Below, piece by piece: positions 44,095 through 55,050 of a stretch of DNA of 64,000 nucleotides. The first letter of the stretch is position 1. The number at the start of each line of letters is the position of its first letter. Both the position numbers and the translations under genes were made by a program. The notes beneath the pieces are model-generated. The model was not told the DNA's origin and did not search any database. It saw only the letters and a list, made by a program, of their open reading frames with translations. Source of the DNA: Mixophyes australis (taxonomy: Eukaryota > Chordata > Amphibia > Anura > Limnodynastidae); assembly GCA_036250195.1 (NCBI GenBank), contig JAVHZZ010000003.1, forward strand, positions 341,415,875 through 341,479,874. The letters are read 5' to 3'.

Positions 44095-44261
44095 TTACTA
44101 AGCTGCGGGTTTGAAAAAGTGGGGATGTTGCCTAAAGCAACCAATCAGATTCTAGCTTTCATTTATTTAGTACTTTCTACAATAAGACAGCTATAATCTG
44201 ATTGGTTGCTATAGGCAACATCCCCACTTTTTCAAACCCGCAGCTTAGTAAATCTAGCCCC
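44095..44261. mobile_element. Palindromic MITE, copy E (best preserved hairpin)
   Basis: 'ggggctagatttactaagct' and the following 55 bp are matched almost base for base by the complement at the other end ('agcttagtaaatctagcccc'). With only one or two mismatches in the outer 75 bp, this is the youngest-looking copy of the family. Confidence 0.9.
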
Positions 44262-44391
44262 TCGTGTACTAATCGAAAATTTTACGGTAAAACAATATTA
44301 ATTAATTTACTTTTCTTCATCCAATTATTTGACTTTCACAGACCATATTCCAGATCTGTTAGCTTGCTCCTTTTTATTCACAATTGGTCAG

Positions 44392-44520
44392 ATTTATTAA
44401 GGAAATTTAAGCAAAAGTAAGCAAGTAAGGCACAACCATGTTGCATTAGAGGGAGAGGTAAATTTAAAATGTGATGGCAGATTTATAGTTGGGATAGGGC
44501 ATGTCCTAGATCAACTTTAA
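44392..44520. mobile_element. Harbinger-like MITE, left fragment (27.7-kb family)
   Basis: 'cagatttattaaggaaattt', 'accatgttgcattagagg', 'gcagatttatagttggga' and 'gggcatgtcctagatcaact'. Ends abruptly mid-element at 44520. Confidence 0.7.
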
Positions 44521-44734
44521 ATGGAGGAGTGGAGTCAACAGGCCTAAGGAGGAGGTCCAAAGTGTATCATAGAAAATGAAAAGAGGAAAAACAAGACGGA
44601 AGACTGCCCTAATGAAGAGAGCTAAATGGAACAGGGCAGACAAACGGTTTACACATGAGGGTGAGTAAGTGTAAGGGGATCTATTGGGTAGATTGTGTAT
44701 TGCTCTATAATTATACAGACATGCATTTTGCACA

Positions 44735-44774
44735 TCATCATCATCATCTATTTATTTATATAGCGCCACTAATT
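44735..44774 (-). mobile_element. V-SINE tail, left part (split by a Tx1 LINE)
   Basis: (CAT)n followed by 'ctatttatttatatagcgcc' and 'actaatt', the L2-like tail of a minus-strand V-SINE. It continues at 47703 after the LINE insertion. Confidence 0.85.
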
Positions 44775-45182
44775 TTTGATTGAAAAAGTAGCTTTATTTT
44801 GCATAAAGTACAAAAAACACAGGCGACACACATAATCATGCATACATTTTAGTACAATACAAGGTATAAAGTAGAAGACATTACATCCTACACTATACAT
44901 CAAGTACTGCACTAACCATTCGAACTTAAACAATATCACATTGCAATAAAAAACAGTGGATGTGAGGGGGAGGTAGGTGAGAGGGGTAGGGTGGGGATGT
45001 CACAAGCCCGAAGCTTTATTGGGGACAGACACGAAAAGGGAAGGGTGCATAGACATGACATACAATAATACTTCAAACTGTGAGTGGGAGTGGGTTGGAG
45101 GTGGTAAGGGAGGGGAGGCACAAACTAAAGATTTTATTGAAAAAAAAACACAATGGGGAGAAGGAGAAGAGGGAGACAACAA

Positions 45183-46994
45183 TCAATTGTCGTCTTCTTC
45201 TTCCTCAGGACTGTCACGGGTGTTATAGTCTCTTAGCAGGCTGTGGATCAGCCTGCGACAGTCCTGGATGGTCTTCTCCCACTTCAAGATTAGACGATTC
45301 CTGGCAAGCCACATAGTGTCCTTAAAACAGTTCATAAGACGCCAGGCCTCCTGGATTGCCCCAACGGTGTGGGTCCCAGGAAATAATCCATAAAATACTG
45401 AATGGTATGAAAGGCAAGTCCTGGGCACACTGTCCTCAAGTTCATGTTCCAGGGCATCCAACAGTGCCTGTGCAGTGGGGCAGTCCCAAAAAATATACTG
45501 CGCTGTTTCCCTTTTGGTGATACAAAAGGGGCAGTGAACATATCTGCACAAGTTCCGGGAGTGCATGAATCCAAGGGTCCTCCAGAGAGGCAGGAGGAAG
45601 AAGCGAGACATGGACTTCCCAGCAGAGCAAATGTTCTTTTCAAGGAGTGTCCTGCGGATGCAGTTACAAACAAAGTGGGGATATCTGGGATCCCTTTCCC
45701 ACCTTTGAGGGGCTCCTTGTACATCACTGACCGCTACACTCTGTCCATTTTGGAGCCCCAGATGAAGTGAAAGACTGTCCTCGTGATGGTCTTACAAACG
45801 GCATCAAGAGGTGGCCAAGCTTGGGCCGTGTACTGCAGAACGGGAAGGATCTTGTTGCGCAGCACCAGTGCTTTCCCTTTGATGGTAAGGTCTCTGAGGC
45901 TCCACAGTCCAATCTTTTGTCTCACTGTTGCCAGTCTCTCTTCCCAACACTTCAGGGCCGCCTCCTCTCCACCAAACCAAACTCCAAGGATTTTGATGAA
46001 GTCCGGCTTGATTGTGAAGGGGAATGCAGGGGGGGATGACAGCTGCCACTGCCCGAACAGCATCGCCTCTGACTTCCGGCAGTTGACTTTTGCCCCTGAA
46101 GCTTGGCCGAAGTTCTCGCAGGTCTGGACGAGTGCTGACACCGAACGCTGATCAGCGCAGAAGACAGTGATGTCCTCCATGTAGAGTCAACACTTGGCCT
46201 CTAGACGGTCTGGACCTGGTGCGGTGATGCCTCTTATCTCTGGATTCCGCGTGATGCACATCGCGAAGAGCTCTATACAACAGACAAAAAGAAAAGGTGA
46301 AAGAGGACAGCCTTGTCTGACCCCAGACATGACAGAAAAGGGGTCAGTCTTCGAGCCGTTAACCAACACTGAGCTGTAAATATCAAGGTACATTAGGTTA
46401 ACATAAGAACAAAACATATCACCCAATCCAAACCTGCACAGAACCTTATGCATAAAATCATGAGAAACACGATCAAAGGCCTTCTCCTGATCAAGACTGA
46501 CCAGGGCCACGTGTGCATGGTGGGTTTTGATGTAGTGGACCGCCTTCCTCTATAGGACAGTTAAAATCCCCGGCCATCACTACCGCCCTGGAGGTTGCAA
46601 CCTGAGCCCGTAGGGTCTGGAAAAGCTCCAAACGCTCATTCTTACCAGGGGATGTATACACACAGATAAGCCTGATAGGCTCACCCGCCCAAGAGCCATC
46701 TACGATAAGCAATCTGCCGCAGACAAACTCCTGGACGGAATCTAGTGTGAAGAGTCTTCCCCTGATAAGGATGGCAACCCCCGCAGACTTACAGTCACTC
46801 TCCCCAGATCAATAGGAGGGCCCATGAGACCACTGCCTACTCAGGTGCCAATAGGAGCTAGAGGAAGGCAAAGAACATTCCTGCAACATGTAAACATCAC
46901 ATTTCTGACTCTCTAGAAAGGTAAACACAGACTGACGTCTAATCTTATCCTTCACACTCCTCACATTAATGGTAAAAAGAGAAAAATTAGCCAT
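45183..46994 (-). pseudogene. Tx1-clade ORF2 (endonuclease-RT), degraded
   Basis: The product would nick target DNA and reverse-transcribe the element RNA. The start is the ATG at 46994, just after ORF1. Endonuclease: INVRS (about 46970) and LQECS (about 46885) carry the first Asn and the catalytic Glu of the APE-type fold, and GDFNC (about 46575) is present. One in-frame TGA lies at about 46809. At about 46540 the sequence jumps from the endonuclease into the RT palm (VALVSLDQEKAFDRV, from about 46515) with a frame change. About 1 kb encoding the rest of the endonuclease and the RT fingers is therefore deleted. The RT active site reads YMED (about 46175) where Y-x-D-D is expected, immediately after another TGA (46187). 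A TAG near 45734 and a frameshift near 45650 follow. The zinc-knuckle-like C-terminus (HCPFC ... FWDCP, about 45530-45470) is intact. Non-functional. Confidence 0.85.
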
Positions 46995-47032
46995 TAGTTC
47001 GGAGAAAAAAGAAAGTTAGCACAGTCAATACA

Positions 47033-47542
47033 TTATTTACCCTCCTTGTCCGGTGGGACCTGGTCCGGTCTGCCCGTGTCCCCATGGTGGGGTGGGAGCA
47101 TACCTCTCTCTTCCAGATGGTCGAATAGGCAGATGTCGGGCAGCTCCAGGAATTCCTCCACCTCCAACTCCTCCTCCGTTTCGGAATCCCTAGCTGCCAG
47201 CAGACCCTCTACCATCTCCTCAAGGGCCTCATCCTGCAGAAGGAGGTCCTCTCCGAGCTCGACCACTTGCTTCTTGGAAGGATCGGAGCCGCCAGATGGG
47301 CTGTCTAGCTCTTTCCTCTTCCTCCTTAGTTTGTTCTCCCTACCTGCAGAGGAGACAAGAGGAGAAAATCTTCCAGGGAAAGGGAGGGAGCTGCAGTATC
47401 GGTGGAGGGGGGTTAGTGCTACTGCAGGGGAGAGAGGGGGGAGGGTTGTGACAGGGGTAGGGGTGAAGGTGGGAAGAGGATGGGAGTGGGTTGGGGAGGG
47501 TGGGGAAGTTGTGACAGCAGGACGGGAGGGAGGTACTGTCAA
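47033..47542 (-). pseudogene. Tx1-clade ORF1, C-terminal part
   Basis: Continuous frame of about 170 codons ending at 47033. The first third is Pro/Ser/Thr-rich low complexity, followed by a basic patch (ENKLRRKRKELD, about residues 69-80) and an acidic Glu/Leu-rich stretch with heptad-like spacing (LLLQDEALEEMVEGLL). The N-terminus is lost to 5' truncation at 47702; part of the upstream coding region appears in another frame (47340-47741), so at least one frameshift exists. ORF1 of these LINEs encodes an RNA-binding protein; no zinc knuckle remains here. Identity rests mainly on position directly before ORF2. Confidence 0.6.
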
Positions 47543-47702
47543 AACAGGAGCAGGGGGGTAGGAATGGAGAGGGAGGTTGGAAGGGGGGAGGGGAGAGGAG
47601 AGGTGGAAAATTTCTTACCAACATGTGGCTGCGGTAGGGGCTTCTGTTGCTTCCTCTGGGCTGGCTTGGGCTGCAGGGCAGGAGCAGGTCCACTTTCAAA
47701 AA

Positions 47703-47850
47703 GCCACTAATTCTGTAGCGCTGTATAGAGAACTCATTCACATCAGTCCCTGCCCCATTGGAGCTTACAATCTAAGTCCCCTAACATACACACACACAGA
47801 CTGAGAGAGACTAAGGGCAATTTTAATAGCAGCCAATTAACCTACCAGTA
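47703..47850 (-). mobile_element. V-SINE, right part (split by the Tx1 LINE)
   Basis: Resumes with the repeated 'gccactaatt', then 'ctgtagcgctgtatagagaa', (CA)n and 'agcagccaattaacctacca'. It ends before the conserved central block, so this V-SINE was already 5'-truncated. Confidence 0.85.
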
Positions 47851-49114
47851 TATAGTTCTTTAGTGGAAAAGCAAATTTCAAGGTGCACTTTGCCCAATGT
47901 ACAGCAAATCTTCAAGCCCACAACAGCGCCACATGTATTAAAAACCGTCCCAATGTCCCAATTACTTTCATAATTTAGATAAGTAATAAGTGAGGCAGTA
48001 TTTTAAGAGAAAAACTAAAGTTTTATTTAATTAAATGAGAGGTGATAACGAAGGAGAATAATGAACATCTTTGCACAGTGCACCTTTTAAAGTGCACCTT
48101 TAAATTGAGGAAGCGTCTTCCATGAGGAGAGGGTAGGCATGCACATTGATGAGCTGGGGCTACATAGCCTGCACATGCAGTACATTTTGTAAATGAGATT
48201 TAATGTGTGGTGTGAGGAAAAAGATACAAAGCCAAATAGAACTAAAAAAAAAAAAACAACAAAAAAAAATCAATTTTTACGAGCACCCCACCTGTATTTA
48301 TAATGAAATACTTTGTATCTTGTCAGTTTTTATATATATATTTGTTGGGAATAATAACTGCTATCTCTTCCAACTTACGTGTAAGTAATATATCGTACGG
48401 TATGGCCAGAAGAATCTCTGGTCAAGAAGATTATTCACATGAAAAGTTGTTGTTATAAGCATAGAGAATATTTCCTTGCAGAAATCAATCAAACGTGCTT
48501 TATGAACACTGCCACTTTGTATGACTCATTCTGCGCCTGTATTGCAAAGTTGATCTATTTTCTGATATATCACGTAAAACATTGGCATCTACAAACGTTT
48601 TTTCATGTTGATGGTGTTTGTACACTCAAGTCTACTTGTAGTTTTCAATGTATTTTGATTTTCTATTTTACAGCCAGTGAATATAGTCAGGGTTAGCATA
48701 AACCAGTAGATCTGTATAAATGAGATGTGTGTGAAATGAGGGAACTGGCTGCTTCTCAACCAAAAATCATTGCTTCTTTGTATACTAACACATATAAAAA
48801 TAATTTTTTCTCAGTATTACGGTACATCCTAGTGCTGTATTTTAAAGAGACACTGTATGTGGTAAGTATTAATTATATCTTGTGCTCAGGAGGGCATGTA
48901 GGCACTATTTTATTTTTTTGTTACTACTGATGGTTTAATGACTACAATATTTTATTTGTCCAGTAAATATATGTTATTCTTTCACAACTATATAAAATAA
49001 AACATCTGCACAGTTATTAATGTATTAATAAATAACCGAAAGCTTGTCAGTACAAAACTACTGCTCCCCAGTGCCATAAGGGCTGAGATGGCTGTACTAA
49101 GGCACAGTTTCACA
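47851..49114. other. AT-rich stretch, no gene seen
   Basis: Contains an A-rich patch at 48244-48270. No recognisable gene or repeat. Confidence 0.4.
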
Positions 49115-49579
49115 GTAATACCCCATTCATACTGCACCTAAATTCCGGGTTTTTGCCGGGGCGAGCTCAAACGACCGGTATTTATCGAGGGGTAATTCCC
49201 GGGTCGGACCCGGGTTGCCTGCACTATGAATGGTGCAACCCGGGTTTTTCAACCCGGGTTGCACAGAAAACAAGCTGATTGGTTGTCTGCCTGTCTCTGG
49301 AGGATGATGACATCGGTGGGAGGCCGTGGAAGAAAAAAAAAACAGTCACCTTTCAATGACATCACCATTTTTCGGCCAATGAAAACTGCTCTGGTGATGA
49401 CTCCCACAAATTGCCAGGGCACAGACTTGTGCAGTATGAATGGGGTCAACCCGGGAAATTCCCGGGTCCGAGGTGCAGTATGAATGGTGTTTCTGAGCTG
49501 GGACGCTCCGAGCCCCGGCAAAAACCCGGCTTGAAAAACCCGGGATATTGCCGGGGCGGCAGTATGAAAGCGGTATTAC
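49115..49579. mobile_element. CpG-rich MITE with GTAATACC ends
   Basis: Terminal repeats 'gtaataccccattcatactg' (49115) and 'cagtatgaaagcggtattac' (49579), with sub-terminal 'ccgggtttttgccggggc' against 'gccccggcaaaaacccgg'. Many internal copies of 'aacccggg' and 'agtatgaatgg'. 465 bp, no transposase. Superfamily unclear; no convincing target duplication. Confidence 0.8.
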
Positions 49580-49676
49580 TAAAGGCAACCTTCGTAACAT
49601 TAACCAGAAGCTAAGCTGGGACCAGTGGGGGTGATGCTGCAGGAAAAAGTGGAAGGTAGACTGAGATTTGCCTATT

Positions 49677-49998
49677 GGGGTAGATTTGTCAAACCTTCTA
49701 AAAAGGAAATGTGGAGGTATTGCTCAATCAGATTCCCGCTATAATTTATCTAGTACATTCTAGTACAGTGTTGGCTAACCTGTGACACTCCAGGTGTTGT
49801 GAAACTACAAGTCCCAGCATACCCTTCCAGCAATAAGCTGCTATATGTTGGCAAAGCATGCTGGGACTTGTAGTTTCACAACACCTGGAGTGTCACAGGT
49901 TAGCCAACACTATTCTAGAAGATGATAGCTAGAATTTAATTGGTTGCTTTAGGCAACACCTCCACTCTTACTTTTTAGAAAGTTTGATAAATTTAGGG
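49677..49998. mobile_element. Palindromic MITE, copy G, interrupted
   Basis: The left arm (49677-49765: 'ggggtagatttgtcaaacct' ... 'tctagtacattctagta') and right arm (49913-49998: 'gatagctagaatttaattgg' ... 'agtttgataaatttaggg') belong to the same family as copies A-F, with a hAT MITE in the centre. Confidence 0.8.
49766..49912. mobile_element. hAT MITE nested in MITE copy G
   Basis: 147-bp near-perfect palindrome beginning CAGTGTTGGCTAACCTGTGA and ending with its complement (last base changed, CTA for CTG). Flanks TTCTAGTA (49758-49765) and TTCTAGAA (49913-49920) match at 7 of 8 positions, an 8-bp duplication as in hAT elements. The arms contain 'gtgaaactacaagtcccagc', a core also seen in other vertebrate MITEs. 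Confidence 0.9.
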
Positions 49999-50030
49999 TG
50001 CTTACTGTCAGCTAGGGTTCAAGAGTCTAA

Positions 50031-50205
50031 GGGCTAGATTTACTAAACGGCGGTTTGAAAAAGGTGGATATGTTGCCTATGGCAACCAATCAGATTCTAG
50101 CTTTCATTTACTTACTGCATTCTACAAAATGACAGCTAGAATCTGATTGGTTGCTATAGGCAACATCTCCACTTTTTCAAACCCGCAGTTTAGTAAATAT
50201 ACCCC
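50031..50205. mobile_element. Palindromic MITE, copy F, with TAA duplication
   Basis: 'gggctagatttactaaacgg' against 'gtttagtaaatatacccc'. Flanked by TAA at 50028-50030 and 50206-50208, a 3-bp TWA-type duplication as used by PIF/Harbinger elements. This is the basis for calling the family Harbinger-like. Confidence 0.85.
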
Positions 50206-50911
50206 TAAGTCTTTCATCCATGTCTCGGTCTATGCTCACTGTCAGGGTTTCAGCGAAACTGGGAGTAAGCACATAGCTCTCTACCAGGGCAGAAATATCA
50301 CGTATGTAGCTTGTACGTTTTACATGTTGTAGCCCATACAGATTTTATTTATTTATTTGAAATGTTTCCTTTGGTGGTGCCATGTATATTACATTCTGCA
50401 CTTCACCCTAGATTCCCACTGGATATCACTGTAGCCCAGTAAACAATTCATTCTCACTGTTTTGTTGCCGGTGGGATCTTTGATAAAGTCAACATGCCAG
50501 ATGAGACTACGTAGAGGAGAGAGGAAACCAGATTGCATATCGCTGTGCTACGAATATATTTGAGCACTTGGAACATAAAGTGCTGTGATATCGGAAGGTC
50601 ACTGGGTTATATCCTATGTGAGATGAAGCGTGATTAATTAAGGAGACAATCTGCTCATTGACCCCTTTTATAAGCTATTAAGTAGCGGATCCTTAGTTTG
50701 TTTCAAATGGTCCTGACTCTGAGTAGCGAGGGGCACTATTAGACCTATGCAGTTGGGTTTGTGTTTTAATGTGAACTGCAATTCAATATCAGCTTGAACT
50801 TATTGCTCTGTTACCTTCTTTATAAGACATTCATCTGTATGGATTTGTTATCTGTAGCATTTTAAAATCATTGGTCCTCTCTGATCCTCACTGAAACATT
50901 AAGTATATATA
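50206..50911. other. No gene seen
   Basis: Nothing recognised. Confidence 0.35.
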
Positions 50912-51285
50912 CAGGGCCGGATTAAGGGAATGGAGGCCCCTGGGCTAAGGGGGCCTCCATTCCCCCGTGAGGCCCCCCCCCCCCGTGATCCGAGCTGCAC
51001 GACCCCCCCCCCCCCCCCCTTCTTGGCACTTACCTCCTTCCCTGGCGCGCTGTACACTCTTTACTGAGGAGCTCTCGTGAGAGTGAGACTCACGAGATCT
51101 CCTCAGTACGGAGACTACAGCTCGCCGGGAAGGAGCGCAGTGAAAGTGCTCAGCAGCACTGATCGCGCCGGGGTCGCCCCCACCTCCGACCAATCAATAC
51201 TGCTGCTGAGCACTTTCAAGGGCCCCCTGGATGCCATAGGCCCCTAGGCTGTAGCTCAGTTAGCCCTATGGTTAATCCGGCCCTG
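50912..51285. mobile_element. Non-autonomous hAT-like element
   Basis: Termini CAGGGCCGGATTAAG (50912) and the complement GGTTAATCCGGCCCTG (to 51285). Flanks TATATATA and TGTATATA match at 7 of 8, though in a TA-rich setting this is weak evidence. The interior has C/G runs, a hairpin (ctctcgtgagagtgagactc), and 'gctgagcact' arms near 51150/51210. No transposase. Confidence 0.75.
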
Positions 51286-51287
51286 TG

Positions 51288-51342
<55 letters not shown>
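51286..51342. repeat. (TA)n microsatellite
   Basis: TA run adjacent to the right end of the hAT-like element, interrupted once by TTTA. Confidence 0.95.
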
Positions 51343-53550
51343 AAACACTGCTCTATATTGAAGCCAATTTTTGCTTTTGTACCATATTATTTGGGTTGAT
51401 TTTTAGCTATTTATTTATTAACATGCATTTTACATATATATTTATTTTATTAATTTAGCTATATATTTTAAGCAATTCATCCAGAGCAGTGGTCGAAGTG
51501 GAAATGTAGAAGTGGGGGTATGGAAGTTTTGAAGTGGCAGTATGAAAAATGTAATGGGAGTGTAAACAAGTGAATGGAATGTGATAGTTTTACAATGAAG
51601 GCAGTATGAGAAGTTGCGTATACACCCCAACTTCTACCGCTGCTTATGTCCTCTACCTTTCAATTTACTCGAGCTGTACCTTCTTATCTTTAACTAAACT
51701 TAGGTATTAATTAAACTTTGCAATGCCCATGTTATAGTTTATTTTAATAGTTAAATATGTGAGTTGTACGATGGGATACTTATTTTAAAGACATTCCTTT
51801 CATGATGTCTCAATCTAAGTAAAATAAAATTATCATAGATATACCCTTATATAGATAATAGAAAAACAACAATCATTTTTAGTTTAAGAAAACTGAAGTC
51901 ATATGACCAAAATTCACTTGTTTTATATTTTACACTATGACTTGATAGATAAAATTATTTCAAATTATTTAAATTTTAATGCACTATTATTAAGATTATG
52001 GCTTAAGTTTGTAGCCTCCTGGTTGCCTCAATTTCACCATTTTAGTCACTATGTTTATCAACCTAGCAGCTCCCACAAAAATCTCATGCCTGCCCTGACA
52101 TCTGATGCCTTGTTACTCCATCGTGAGCAACAACCAATGATGTCCACATGTCGTTGACCTTTTCCCAGCCAAGAGCGAACTTAGGCTTCCGGTTTAAAAA
52201 GCTCAAGAGGGGAGTACAAACTGGACAGAGGAGGGAAGGAGGGTTGGATTAATAGGTCCGATGCTACATTAGGGACCAGCCACCCACTGCCACACTGACC
52301 CCCCTGCCGGCACCCAATTCGGGTGGGGGTGCTGCAAGTTGGCAACCACCCCTGCCATCAATCAGACGACACATAAATATTTATATATTTTCAAAAAACC
52401 CTCCAAAAAATATTCGGTGGCCACCTGCCTACCGGGAAAAGTCCAGGTAGGTTCAATGGCCAAATCCACCCCTGTATGAAGGCGTTGCAATAATCTTAAC
52501 TTTATAAAAAGTGTAAAATACTATATGTAGAATTTACTACAGGAAATTAGTTTATTCTATGCCACTCAAGATTGTGAAAGTTCCTGTGGGACAAGCAGAT
52601 AATGCACTGTCGTAAAGGCATTCTTCTTTGTAAATTGACCTAGCCAAAAGAGAGAGTAAAGCTTTGTATATTATTCATAAATATACTGTAAGGCTCTGCA
52701 ACCTACACTTGTCAAGAGAAGGAGATTTGCTATGTTCTGTAGCCATTAGAAATGACTTTGCTTTGTACACACCACCAGAAAGAATTGCACTTGTACATTA
52801 GTTGACATAAAGGTTTGTGTTTTATACACTAGCCACCAGAAAATGTTCTGCTCTGTACACTTGCAATAGAAAGGGTCTCACTTTGTACACTTGCCATGAG
52901 AATTGGCTTGGTTTGTACACTTGTCGCCAGTACTGACCCAACTTTGTATACTAGTCACCTTATAGATGCCACCAGAATGGGCTTGGCACTATCATTAAGA
53001 TAACCTAGGAATTTTCCAATGGTGTCAATGGTAAGGTGGTGACTAAAACACTGAATGAGTGACATGATGTCCCCCATACCGTGTTTTAATGCCCCTGCGG
53101 GACCCCCAACAAGGAACGCTTACATGTGAGGCTGTCTGCTGCTGTCATTGTCTATTGGAGCATGTAAATAATACTAAGAATATCTGTAAAACCAAAATGG
53201 CCAATAAACCTCCTACCCACTTCTTGTTATGTTATGAAACAAATCATAACAGTGATTTATAACAATTGAAATATATAGGTAGTGAATTGATTGCACCTAA
53301 TAGTTACAACTTAATTCCAGTAATTTTCTTATTGCATTTTTAGTTATTATTATATCTCATTTATGAAGTGTCAGCATATTGCTGAGTGTTGTAGATTGAG
53401 ACTATTGTGATACAAATAACATGCATTGACATGAAACCGAAGGTAAAGATGGCCTTGCCTAAATAAGCTTACAATCTAAGAGGTGGTGAAAACAGTTGAT
53501 AAGTACGGTAGTGGAATAACAAATAAAATGCACAGTGTGGAAGTTCTTAG
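51343..53550. other. No gene seen
   Basis: A 'ggttggattaataggtccga' ... 'ggccaaatccacccctg' stretch (52234-52475) may be a worn DNA element. At 52.7-52.95 kb the phrase 'tttgtacactt...ccag' recurs five or six times with 30-40 bp spacing, a degenerate tandem. Otherwise nothing recognised. Confidence 0.35.
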
Positions 53551-54111
53551 TGTTTACCATAATACCTTGATAAACCAATAAAGACACGGACACCAGATTA
53601 ACGTTGGAATAAAATCTATTTATTAAATGGCTAATATTAAACTAAAGGGGCTGAAAGGCGGACGAGAGCAGGGCAGTCAGCAAACACAAAACCAATAACG
53701 GTGGAAAGGTCAGACCATTGTACCACCAACCCAGGACAATACCTTATCCATTGGCCGGTGCGAAATATCTGTCCAACGGCAAGACTACACCCCCCTTATA
53801 ACCACCAGTAAAATATACAACAAACTGGCTCAGAGTCCCATTCACTGGACCCAACACACGTGATGACAACACAATCCAAAAGGGGGAGTAGTGACCTATG
53901 ACGAGATAACCCAAGCACCATATGCAAACTTACCGACTGCATTGCTCTCCCACCCAGAAAACCATAATAAACAACCCAATAACTGCCGGGTGGGCGGGAG
54001 GAAATCCGGAAGCAGAGAGGGGAAAATGGAGGGGAACAGTCACCTATATAAAACTAAACCCCTCCCCTCCTCTGCCTCATTGGTTACAAATATAAGAAGC
54101 CTATAGGCTAA
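53551..54111 (-). mobile_element. Candidate LTR (TGTTTA...TAAACA)
   Basis: Inverted ends TGTTTA (53551) and TAAACA (54111). On the minus strand the element has a TATA-like 'gttttatataggtgac' (about 54050) and an AATAAA (about 53628) before the end, in LTR order. The flanks CTTAG and CCTAA match at only 3 of 5, so the target duplication is not convincing. Confidence 0.45.
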
Positions 54112-54830
54112 ACACCTAATCACTCACCCACGTGATTTTAACTTCATTTAGGCTGATGGCCACGCTTCCCTTGTAGCTGTTGGTTGGGATATATGTCGAG
54201 GGATATAGGCAGTGTAATAATTCTTGTCTCCAAGAAGTTGGCGGATACAAGTACTGTCCTAGTTCCTTTCACTAGGCAGTTGAGACCCACAGGCAGGATG
54301 CCAGTTTGCAGCAATTGGTAATTACAGGCACTGTACTACTTCCTGGCTTTGGACAATTGGAGATTACATTCACTGTGATAGTTCTTGGCTCCAGGCAATT
54401 CGTGATCATGGGCACGGTTACTATTGATATTTTGAATCGGTCCTTTTGGCCCTCTAAAAATTCAGATTTTTATTGGATTGTTGGATTGCTTATCATTGTT
54501 GTATTTATTGTCTATGTATTTATTATTTTTCATTAAATGATATCATGAAATTTCCACTGAAACTTTGCTATAATTTGTTTTTATTAATGTAGCTAACTGT
54601 ATTAACATTAACCTGATTTATGATAAAGTACTGTAATTCATAATGTAATTTAAATATCTATTTAATATAAAAATTAAGTCCTATGTTTCTTTTTAATTAG
54701 TTTTCTTTTAGTCTTTTTATTTAGTTCAGTTTTTAATAATATAATGATTAAATGTTTAAATCTAATTACTCTTTACAATTTTTATTAATTGAAAGAAAAT
54801 TAATGAGAATGGATTGCAAGCAACAATCAG
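54112..54830. other. AT-rich stretch, no gene seen
   Basis: Nothing recognised. Confidence 0.4.
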
Positions 54831-54834
54831 GGGC

Positions 54835-55050
54835 AGAATGTCAATGTGCTCCATAGTAAAATTTGGTAATGGCCCAGTGATGTTTCTCTAGTCTCCAGGC
54901 CCCCTGCCCCCACTCTGCTCTTTAGAGACTGATTGGGGCCATAGGGTGCCTTGGAGTGTGAGGGGTGCTCAACCCGCCATTGCCAAGCACCCCTTACCTC
55001 AAGGCCCCACAAGTCTGGAACCCCTGCAACCCCTGTAGTTCCGTCACTGG
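54835..55050. mobile_element. Possible worn hAT-like fragment
   Basis: GC-rich island ending 'ctgtagttccgtcactgg', which looks like a CAGTGACGGAACTACAG-type terminus in complement. The opposite terminus is not recognisable. Confidence 0.35.

Larger units (their letters stand above)
44775..47702 (-). mobile_element. Tx1-clade LINE, 5'-truncated, with 10-bp target duplication
   Basis: A 2.93-kb minus-strand element flanked by GCCACTAATT at 44765-44774 and 47703-47712. It contains the end of ORF1 (47033-47542), a 38-bp gap, a damaged ORF2 (46994-45183) and a 3' untranslated region of about 400 bp with several AATAAA-like signals (for example in the complement of 45013-45020 and 45137-45145). 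Family assignment rests on ORF2: an endonuclease, an RT with LDQEKAFDRV and GVRQGCPLSP, and a C-terminal CPFC...H...C knuckle, as in Xenopus Tx1-type LINEs. The insertion target is the tail of a V-SINE. Full-length Tx1 elements are about 6-7 kb. Confidence 0.85.

Noticed and set aside
45183..45611. Host zinc-finger gene (CPFC...C motif)
   Set aside because: The motif is the C-terminal knuckle of Tx1 ORF2, contiguous with RT motifs on the same strand.
47046..47561. 171-codon plus-strand open frame
   Set aside because: It is antisense to ORF1 of the Tx1 LINE and mirrors its G/C-rich composition.
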